NCBI GenBank assembly: GCA_030668025.1
Contig: DAOUUT010000129.1
Span: 1-9,869 of the forward strand
DNA: 9,869 nt
Source of the DNA: Promethearchaeota archaeon
GTDB lineage: Archaea; Asgardarchaeota; Lokiarchaeia; Sigynarchaeales; SOKP01
Direction of reading: 5' to 3'
Part shown: positions 1-5,366 of the stretch, piece by piece
Position numbering within the stretch: the stretch's first letter is position 1
Layout: each line of letters opens with the position of its first letter
Translations under genes and position numbers: made by a program
The notes under the pieces: model-generated
The model's input: only the letters and a program-made list of their open reading frames with translations
What the model was told of the DNA's origin: nothing
The model's database searches: none

Positions 1-54
1 GATAAAACCAAATTTTGCCCCAATTGTGGAGAAAAGTTTAATTTCGAAATTTAA
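1..54 (+). CDS. C-terminal tail of a zinc-ribbon protein (5' partial)
   Basis: An open frame enters from the left edge and ends with TAA at 52-54, giving a 17-residue tail, DKTKFCPNCGEKFNFEI. The CPNCG knuckle followed by a short polar tail is the second half of a zinc-ribbon, common at the C-termini of archaeal proteins; the first Cys pair would lie outside the window. Nothing can be said about the rest of the protein. It ends 20 nt before the ATG of the PAC2-family gene, so the two may be co-transcribed. Seen directly: the frame, stop and Cys pair. Inferred: zinc binding. Confidence 0.6.
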   Translation, partial: DKTKFCPNCGEKFNFEI

Positions 55-74
55 GATAATTAGTAGTGATTTTT

Positions 75-866
75 ATGAATTTTAACATTACTCGTAAATT
101 TGAATTAAATACGGACGATCTTAATAACCCTATCGTATTAATAGGTTGGCCTGGGATCGCATTAGTGGCAAAGTTAGCGATTACATCTATAAAGGATTCC
201 ATTGGTGCTGAAGAATTTTTAGACATAGAATATTTTGATTTTCCGCCTAAATCTAACGTCGAAAAAGGGAAATTGGAAATCCCAAGTGCGAAAGTTTATT
301 ATAAATCAAGAAAACAAGAAAAGGAACAAGATCTCTTTATATTATCAGCCAATTATCAACCTCAAACCTCAGAAGGCGTATTTGATTTTTCTCAAAAATT
401 TTGCGAAGAGATGGATAAATTAACAGATAGTAAAATTAAAATGTATATCAGCACTGGTGCTATGGTCATTGATAAAGTGATAGACACATCGTTTGTGAAT
501 GTTTGTGGAACGGATCAAGAAGTCGTGGATTCTTTTTTAAAATTAAAAAATACGAAGCTAATGGAAGGTGGAGTTATTGCTGGAGCAAATGGGATCTTAC
601 CTGCTTGGGCAGGAAACAAGGGCTATGCACCAGGGATGTGTTTGTTAGCAGAAACATTACCATTGCCTATGATGGCACTGGACCCTCGCGCATCTAAAGC
701 TTTAGTTGCAGTTTTAAAAGATTATTTCAACATCGATATGAATTTCGATGAATTAAACAAAAAAATTGAAGAAATGGAAGTTGTGATTGATTCGTATAAA
801 AAGCAAGCAGAGCACTTTATGAAGGGGAATCGAGACGATCGTGGTTCTGATTCTTATTTTCGATAA
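75..866 (+). CDS. PAC2-family (proteasome assembly chaperone-like) protein
   Basis: A 263-residue protein of the archaeal PAC2 family (homologues of eukaryotic proteasome assembly chaperone 2; archaeal PbaA/PbaB type). Family signs are the N-terminal strand and turn VLIGWPGIALVAKLA (residues 21-35), the FDFPP segment (54-58), the STGAM strand (126-130), and the hallmark stretch from GGVIAGANGILPAW (165-178) through CLLAETLPLP (189-198), which leads into the LDPRASKALVAVL helix (202-214). Residues 220-250 form a short charged helix, possibly a coiled coil. The length fits the family. The frame opens at a GTG at 66, but I choose ATG 75: it needs no rare start, places the conserved strand at the usual distance, and has an A/T-rich TATA-like stretch about 25 nt upstream. 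Members form oligomers and some help assemble the proteasome; whether this one does is not shown by its neighbours. Confidence 0.88.
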   Translation: MNFNITRKFELNTDDLNNPIVLIGWPGIALVAKLAITSIKDSIGAEEFLDIEYFDFPPKSNVEKGKLEIPSAKVYYKSRKQEKEQDLFILSANYQPQTSEGVFDFSQKFCEEMDKLTDSKIKMYISTGAMVIDKVIDTSFVNVCGTDQEVVDSFLKLKNTKLMEGGVIAGANGILPAWAGNKGYAPGMCLLAETLPLPMMALDPRASKALVAVLKDYFNIDMNFDELNKKIEEMEVVIDSYKKQAEHFMKGNRDDRGSDSYFR

Positions 867-872
867 ACCTAT

Positions 873-895
873 CTTTTTAAAATTACTTCTTTTTT
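873..895 (+). terminator. T-tract terminator candidate after the PAC2-family gene
   Basis: Two T-runs, T5 at 874-878 and T6 at 890-895, follow the stop codon by 7-30 nt. Archaeal RNA polymerase terminates at T-tracts without needing a hairpin. No stable stem precedes them. T-runs are common in this A+T-rich DNA, so support is modest. Confidence 0.35.
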
Positions 896-1017
896 GATGA
901 TACTCTAACGGAGTGAATAGGGCTTAGAACCTACTATAAAGGTTAATAATTTATATTGTTTTCAATTTTATTAACTAATATAATTATTAAATCTAACTAA
1001 ATTAAAGTGAAATTTAT

Positions 1018-3027
1018 ATGAAATTCTTCAAATTATTTGAACCTTTGAAAATTAGCAATATTACACTTTCAAATCGGATTGTGATGCCTGCAATGCATCT
1101 CGGCCTAGCTAACGACGGATTTATTACAAATAAATTAACCAATTTTTATATTGAAAGAGCGAAGGGAGGCGCGGGGTTATTAGTTGTAGGTGGATGTTAT
1201 GTAGATATATACGCAAAAGGATTACCGTCAATGATAGCGATAGATGACGATAAATATCTTCCAAAATTAACTGAATTTACTAAAGCCGTACATGATGCTC
1301 GAGAAGATGTTAAAATCTGTTGTCAGTTATATCACGGTGGTGCCTACGCTTTTCCACAAATTATTGGTCGGCAACCAATAGCACCTTCGGCAGTTTACAG
1401 TAAATTTAGTAAAACCACACCTAAAGAAATGACGCTGGAAGATATAAAAAGAGAACAACAAGCATTTGTAGATGCTACCATCCGTGCGAAAAAAGCGGGT
1501 TTTGACGCAGTTGAAATTTGTGCTAATGCAGGTTATTTGATGGATCAATTTATTTCTCCAAAGACTAATAAAAGAAATGATCAATACGGTGGTTCTCTTG
1601 AAAATCGTTTGAGGTTTCCAATCGAAACAATTAATCTGATGAGATCTAGTGTACCTGATTTGGTTATTGGATATAGAATTTCTGGAGATGATTTCGTTCC
1701 AGGTAGTAATACATATAAAGAAAAAGCAATTATTGCTAAAGAGTTAGGAAAATATTTAGATTATTTTAATGTTACTGGGGGATGGCACGAAACCAAGATA
1801 CCACAACTGACGATGGACGTTCCAGAAGGGTGTTATACATATCTTGCAGAAAACATTAAGAATCAAGTATCAATTCCGATTTTTTCTTCTAATAGGATCA
1901 ATACTCCCGAATTAGCCGAGCAAGTATTAATGGCAGGTAAAGCCGACGCTATATGCATTGGTCGGGGATTGATTGCCGATTCATATCTTCCAATGAAAGC
2001 AAGGAAAGGTGAAATAAGAGATATAATGAATTGTATTGCATGCAATCAAGGATGTTTCGATAGTGTTTTTAGAATGATGCCAATATCTTGTTTAAGAAAT
2101 GCTCGCGCCGGAAATGAGGCTAGAACTGAACTTAAACCATTAAAAGAAAAAATGAAAGTGATGGTTATTGGTTCTGGTCCAGGGGGATTAGAAGCCGCGA
2201 GAGTTGCTGCTATTAGAGGGCACGAAGTACATATCTTTGAAAAAGACGATAAAATTGGAGGCTTATTAAATATAATCTGGGTACCGCCTGGAAGAAACGA
2301 GTTTAAAAGAATGATTGAAAATTATACTTACTGGATTCAAAAACATGGAATTAGTTTGCATCTCCAGCAAGAGGTATCAATAGAAAAAGTAAAGGAATTT
2401 AATCCTGATGTAGTTTTTATCGCAACTGGTTCAAAACCAACAAGACCTCCTATAAAAGGCATAGACCGAAAAAATGTTTATTGGGCTAACGATGTATTTA
2501 GTGGAGATGCTCCAGTGGGTAAAAACAATGTAGTAATTGGTGGTGGTGCTACTGGAATTGAATTAGCAATATTCTTAACAAAATTTGGTTCACTAAGTCG
2601 AGAAGCTTTTGATTTCCTTACTTTTTACAAAGCGTTAGAGACAGATGTAGCTTTAGAAATGCTCCATGAAGGAAGAAACCAAGTAACTGTGCTAGAAATG
2701 CTACCAAAACTAGGTTCCGCTTTAGGAAAAACCACGAAATGGGTGCTACTTGATAAATGCAACGCTTTAGGCATAAAATTAATTACAGGTGCCAATATTC
2801 AAGAAATTGGAGATGATTATGTAAATTATTTAGACGCTGCTGATAAAGAACAAGTAATTAACAATGTTGATTATGTATTTTACGCTACGGGTGTGGAACC
2901 AAATGATTCTCTCTCTAAAGAGATTAAATTATTAGATATAAAGGTAGAAAAAATCGGAGATGCAAGAAAGCCACAAACGGTAATGGAAGCTGTAGCTAGA
3001 GGTTATAAAATCGGAAATGCGATTTAA
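1018..3027 (+). CDS. FadH-like NAD(P)H:flavin/4Fe-4S oxidoreductase (old yellow enzyme + FAD/NAD(P)H modules)
   Basis: A 669-residue multidomain flavoenzyme nearly the size of E. coli 2,4-dienoyl-CoA reductase FadH. Residues 1-335 form the FMN-binding TIM barrel of the old yellow enzyme family; Tyr173 (in AGYLMDQF) and His257 (in GWHE) match the FadH active-site Tyr and His. Cys339, 342, 346 and 358 give C-x2-C-x3-C-x11-C, the exact FadH spacing for a 4Fe-4S cluster. Then come a FAD Rossmann motif, GSGPGG at 385-390, and a second dinucleotide motif, GGGATG at 508-513, for NAD(P)H. About 30 residues (525-553) are inserted after that second motif; FadH also has extra sequence there. Electrons should run NAD(P)H to FAD to 4Fe-4S to FMN to an activated C=C substrate. 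The substrate is unknown: no acyl-CoA genes adjoin. Cytosolic, no signal peptide. The ATG has a weak GTGA 6-9 nt upstream. Could equally be another enoate reductase or NADH oxidase of the same architecture. Confidence 0.93.
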   Translation: MKFFKLFEPLKISNITLSNRIVMPAMHLGLANDGFITNKLTNFYIERAKGGAGLLVVGGCYVDIYAKGLPSMIAIDDDKYLPKLTEFTKAVHDAREDVKICCQLYHGGAYAFPQIIGRQPIAPSAVYSKFSKTTPKEMTLEDIKREQQAFVDATIRAKKAGFDAVEICANAGYLMDQFISPKTNKRNDQYGGSLENRLRFPIETINLMRSSVPDLVIGYRISGDDFVPGSNTYKEKAIIAKELGKYLDYFNVTGGWHETKIPQLTMDVPEGCYTYLAENIKNQVSIPIFSSNRINTPELAEQVLMAGKADAICIGRGLIADSYLPMKARKGEIRDIMNCIACNQGCFDSVFRMMPISCLRNARAGNEARTELKPLKEKMKVMVIGSGPGGLEAARVAAIRGHEVHIFEKDDKIGGLLNIIWVPPGRNEFKRMIENYTYWIQKHGISLHLQQEVSIEKVKEFNPDVVFIATGSKPTRPPIKGIDRKNVYWANDVFSGDAPVGKNNVVIGGGATGIELAIFLTKFGSLSREAFDFLTFYKALETDVALEMLHEGRNQVTVLEMLPKLGSALGKTTKWVLLDKCNALGIKLITGANIQEIGDDYVNYLDAADKEQVINNVDYVFYATGVEPNDSLSKEIKLLDIKVEKIGDARKPQTVMEAVARGYKIGNAI

Positions 3028-3060
3028 AATCTTTTAAAAAACTTTTAATTCTCATTTTTA
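3028..3060 (+). terminator. T-rich terminator candidate after the oxidoreductase gene
   Basis: The 33 nt after the stop contain T4, T4 and T5 runs separated by A/T, the last (CATTTTTA) ending at 3060. This is a plausible archaeal T-tract terminator. It merges directly into the TATA-like box of the next gene, so terminator and promoter are packed into about 60 nt. Confidence 0.35.
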
Positions 3061-3072
3061 TATATTTATTAA
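3057..3072 (+). promoter_or_regulatory. TATA-like box of the nucleotidyltransferase gene
   Basis: TTTATATATTTATT, starting at about 3057 and centred near 3064, lies about 29 nt before the GTG at 3093 and 20 nt before the TTG at 3084. Archaeal TATA boxes are usually centred 25-27 nt before the transcript start, so this spacing favours a start near 3090 and translation from GTG 3093 with little or no leader. Confidence 0.4.
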
Positions 3073-3092
3073 AAAAAAAATTATTGATTAAA

Positions 3093-4073
3093 GTGCAAGA
3101 TACGGGGCCCAGCAAAGTGGACGAGGATATAGAGCAAAAATTATCAAATAATTTAAGAGGAATCAATGAACAATCACGGAATTACATTAGAGACATTATA
3201 GTTCTAATCAATAGAGAAATTGGCATTAATAAAATATTATCTATTATTTTATTTGGAAGCCAACAAGCCAATAATGATAATACTATTGTTTCTGATTGTG
3301 ATCTCCTCTTTATTTTTAAAGATAGAGTTTCAGACCATCATATAAAAGAAATTGAACGGTATTTTATTGCGTTAGAAATTAAACATCATTTTAAAGAACC
3401 AAAATCAAAACTAACTAATAATGTATTAGGCGTTATACAGCACTCAACTGGGATGTTTATAAGCCATTTTCTTACTAAACTAAAATATTGGGAACAAGCG
3501 ATCTTTTATAAAATCTTCCAGGTAAACAAAGTTTTTTCTGCTGTGTTTGCCCCAAGAAATATTGTTTTAAGCAATGTAATTCAGAATAGCACTATTTTGT
3601 ATGGCGATGATTTAAGAAATCTTATTAAACCAAAAATCAAAATTTCTGTACGAGAGATATTTAGAAGTACCGTAATGAACTTATTTATTTCCTTTTTTGC
3701 TTTATTAATCGCACCGAAAAAAGAACTTAATTCAATAAAATATCAATTAGAGGCAATTAAATGGTCTTTAAAAGCTTCGAACTATTACTGTTTTGAAGAC
3801 TCAGAATTGTTAAATAAAATTGTCGAACGATTTATTTCGTTTGAAAAGTATAATGCACAATTAAAAGCTAAACGCTTCTATGATAAATTTCTAGAATTAA
3901 GAAACCAACCAAATAATAATAACTTAAAATTTATGCTACGGTGTCCCTTTAGGATTTTAAAGATTCACATGAAAGCAATGCTTTTTAGGAAATTAACAAA
4001 AAGAAAAATTCCCAAAACCAAATTTGAAGTTAAGGAATACGACATACGACGGGATTTTCCATTACGATATTAA
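3093..4073 (+). CDS. Nucleotidyltransferase-fold (Pol beta superfamily) protein with helical C-terminal region
   Basis: A 326-residue protein (from GTG 3093) with the signature of the minimal nucleotidyltransferase/KNTase fold: LFGSQQ with Gly55-Ser56, then eleven residues to Asp68-Cys-Asp70 followed by hydrophobics (DCDLLFIF), matching the family's hG[GS]...DhD metal-binding pattern. A third acidic ligand is not obvious; the ALEIK strand near residue 93 is a candidate. An LYGDDL stretch (169-174), also seen after the catalytic core in related proteins, leads into a mainly helical C-terminal half (185-275), then a basic tail rich in Lys and Arg. Such proteins transfer a nucleotidyl group to a small molecule, RNA or protein; the target here is unknown. 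No ATG is available before residue 100, so the start is GTG 3093 or TTG 3084; TATA spacing favours GTG. No HEPN partner with an R-x4-6-H motif is encoded next door, so a classical MNT-HEPN toxin-antitoxin pair is not supported. Confidence 0.75.
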   Translation: MQDTGPSKVDEDIEQKLSNNLRGINEQSRNYIRDIIVLINREIGINKILSIILFGSQQANNDNTIVSDCDLLFIFKDRVSDHHIKEIERYFIALEIKHHFKEPKSKLTNNVLGVIQHSTGMFISHFLTKLKYWEQAIFYKIFQVNKVFSAVFAPRNIVLSNVIQNSTILYGDDLRNLIKPKIKISVREIFRSTVMNLFISFFALLIAPKKELNSIKYQLEAIKWSLKASNYYCFEDSELLNKIVERFISFEKYNAQLKAKRFYDKFLELRNQPNNNNLKFMLRCPFRILKIHMKAMLFRKLTKRKIPKTKFEVKEYDIRRDFPLRY

Positions 4074-4109
4074 TTAAAATTAAATTTTATAATGAATTAG
4101 AATTCTATA

Positions 4110-4131
4110 GATAGTATATTTTTATATTATC
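4110..4131. repeat. A/T inverted repeat after the nucleotidyltransferase gene
   Basis: GATAGTATA (4110-4118) and TATATTATC (4123-4131) can pair over nine positions, one a G-U, around a TTTT loop, 36 nt past the stop codon. It may be part of a 3' end or a promoter-proximal site of the next gene. Being almost all A/T, it could be chance. Confidence 0.25.
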
Positions 4132-4139
4132 AAAGGATA

Positions 4140-4153
4140 TTAGTATTTAGTAT
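4140..4153 (+). repeat. Two tandem TTAGTAT heptamers upstream of the 4193 gene
   Basis: TTAGTAT occurs twice back to back (4140-4146, 4147-4153), and its TAGTAT core recurs at 4112-4117. The tandem pair sits 40-53 nt before the ATG at 4193, just upstream of the TATA-like box, where archaeal activators and some repressors bind. Low complexity makes it a weak candidate. Confidence 0.25.
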
Positions 4154-4160
4154 CAAAAAT

Positions 4161-4173
4161 AAAAATTTATTTA
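4161..4173 (+). promoter_or_regulatory. TATA-like box for the 4193 gene (leaderless pattern)
   Basis: AAAAATTTATTTA is centred about 25 nt before the ATG at 4193, and no Shine-Dalgarno sequence lies between. This is the spacing expected when transcription starts at, or within a few nt of, the ATG. Confidence 0.4.
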
Positions 4174-4192
4174 CATCAACTACTGTATAAAA

Positions 4193-4750
4193 ATGGAAAA
4201 CGACGATATTGATATTAAGGAATTATTTCTTGATATATTAGCCATAGTTAAGTTCGAGCTTCGTTTCTATAAAGATAAAGAAAGCCCAATGTTCACTCGA
4301 ATAGTCAAAACGAGAGTGTTCCAACAAAAGCTTCAAAAATTAAAAGACTTTATCAATACTTATTTTGAAATTATGTACAGAGGCGAGGAAAGCCCAATTA
4401 ACCAAATCGCTTTACGCACTCAACTGGACAATGTAGCCCGCATCACAAATTATTACAATGACCTATCTAGCTTCTATAAGGATCAAACACAAAACCTCAT
4501 TACAAAAGAGAAACTTCTAAGTTTGATTGATTACAGCCATATCGAGAGTTTGTTCTTAGTATTTACAAATATTTTGGACTGGGAGCATTACAAAAGCAGT
4601 CTAATTTTCCCACAAGATAAACGAAAAGAAAAACTTTTAAAAGAATTTCTTAGTAAACTTGCCAGTTCTGATATTAAAGAAGTTGATGACTTAATCGACC
4701 TAGAACAAACTATTGATACTTTCGTAAAAAGCATAGAAGTGGAATTATAA
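4193..4750 (+). CDS. Unrecognised 185-residue helical protein
   Basis: I do not recognise this protein. It is predicted from composition to be all-helical and soluble: there is no signal peptide or membrane segment. The N-terminus is acidic (MENDDIDIKELF). Residues 35-65 form a basic amphipathic helix (RIVKTRVFQQKLQKLKDF), the middle is aromatic-rich, and residues 142-185 form charged helices ending acidic. There are no Cys pairs, nucleotide-binding loops or HEPN-type R-x4-6-H motif. Coding is supported by length, by codon usage like its neighbours, and by an ATG at the right distance from a TATA-like box. It lies between the nucleotidyltransferase gene and another orphan, each with its own promoter-like region, so no operon partner is implied. 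Confidence 0.7.
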   Translation: MENDDIDIKELFLDILAIVKFELRFYKDKESPMFTRIVKTRVFQQKLQKLKDFINTYFEIMYRGEESPINQIALRTQLDNVARITNYYNDLSSFYKDQTQNLITKEKLLSLIDYSHIESLFLVFTNILDWEHYKSSLIFPQDKRKEKLLKEFLSKLASSDIKEVDDLIDLEQTIDTFVKSIEVEL

Positions 4751-4838
4751 ACTTCTTAAAATTTATTGAAACTATTATTAAATTTGCCACATCGATATAT
4801 TCTTTTATATTCTTTGAAATAAAGTAAAGAGTAAATTA

Positions 4839-4845
4839 TTTTTTT
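4839..4845 (+). terminator. T7 tract downstream of the 4193 gene
   Basis: A seven-T run about 90 nt after the stop at 4750 is the longest T-tract before the next gene and a reasonable plus-strand terminator. The distance is long, so an earlier stop in the A/T-rich stretch is possible. Confidence 0.3.
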
Positions 4846-4940
4846 AATCTTAACCTTCATATTTCTATAAAACTCTATTATTTACGATTTTCATTATTCT
4901 CGTACGACAAACAGTTAAAAATCTTTTTATATTCGAATTT

Positions 4941-5010
4941 TCATGTAGTAGTATATATAATATAGATTGAATCGATAAGATTCAAGAACACAAGCTCATG
5001 TATTACATGA
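4941..5010. promoter_or_regulatory. Palindrome-rich control region of the 5042 gene
   Basis: The 291-nt gap between 4750 and 5042 is otherwise featureless A/T, but its last 100 nt are structured. TCATGTA (4941-4947) precedes a TATA-like TATATATAATATA. Next is a perfect inverted repeat, TTGAATC (4967-4973) and GATTCAA (4979-4985), with a 5-nt spacer. Then comes the 15-bp palindrome TCATGTATTACATGA (4996-5010), whose half-site repeats the upstream TCATGTA. This palindrome abuts the second TATA-like box at 5015-5021. The layout resembles dyad operators for a dimeric regulator acting on TATA/TFB access, and possibly two promoters. No regulator gene is visible nearby. Confidence 0.45.
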
Positions 5011-5013
5011 ATT

Positions 5014-5021
5014 CTTATATA
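5014..5021 (+). promoter_or_regulatory. TATA-like box for the 5042 gene (leaderless pattern)
   Basis: CTTATATA is centred about 24 nt before the ATG at 5042, the spacing expected for a leaderless transcript. An AGGA lies 12-15 nt before the ATG, rather far for a ribosome-binding site. The alternative TATA-like stretch at about 4951-4963 would instead give a leader of about 60 nt carrying both dyads or parts of them. Confidence 0.4.
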
Positions 5022-5041
5022 GGTATAGGAATATAATAAAA

Positions 5042-5344
5042 ATGGATTGCGTAGCCAATATCTTAGATTTTTACAATAACAAATCTAAGGACAAGGAAAT
5101 AGACTTATCTCATTTTAATAAAGTTTGGCTAAGCAATCTCCTTATTAAGATCATGAAGAATTTTAACGAAGGGCGAACAAAAGATTTAGAGCTACAAAAT
5201 TGTTTAATATTGCTCGTTAATTTATTTTCTAACAATGATAGTCCTGATTTTTATAATGAAAAAGGTAAAAACATTCGAGAGCTATTGGATGACGATAGAT
5301 CCGATTATTTAGCTGTATTAAAATCAGAGTTTCTACCTAATTAG
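5042..5344 (+). CDS. Unrecognised 100-residue acidic protein
   Basis: I do not recognise this protein. It is small and probably helical: an N-terminal segment MDCVANILDFYNN, an amphipathic helix with WLSNLLIKIMKNF (residues 29-41), a hydrophobic helix LELQNCLILLVNLF (49-62), and an acidic C-terminal part with NIRELLDDDRSDY (77-89). The hydrophobic segment is too short and polar-flanked for a clear membrane span. It has no signal peptide or metal-binding motif. Its structured upstream region suggests regulated expression. It converges with the MFS gene; only 22 nt separate the two stop codons. Confidence 0.6.
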   Translation: MDCVANILDFYNNKSKDKEIDLSHFNKVWLSNLLIKIMKNFNEGRTKDLELQNCLILLVNLFSNNDSPDFYNEKGKNIRELLDDDRSDYLAVLKSEFLPN

Positions 5345-5366
5345 AGAGACGTAAGATTCAATTAAT

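Noticed and set aside
894..944. TTGATGA resembling box C of a C/D-box sRNA, followed by two short hairpins (ACTC/GAGT at 902-914 and AACCT/AGGTT at 928-944)
   Set aside because: The first base of box C does not fit, and there is no CTGA box D or D' in the following 60 nt. The stems are 4-5 bp only and expected by chance.
1327..1584. Open frame on the minus strand inside the oxidoreductase gene
   Set aside because: It lies wholly antisense to a well-conserved part of the FMN domain and its translation is Cys/Phe-rich with no domain; a shadow frame.
3093..4750. MNT-HEPN toxin-antitoxin pair formed by the nucleotidyltransferase and the following 185-residue protein
   Set aside because: The second protein lacks the HEPN R-x4-6-H motif, the genes are 119 nt apart rather than overlapping, and each has its own TATA-like box.
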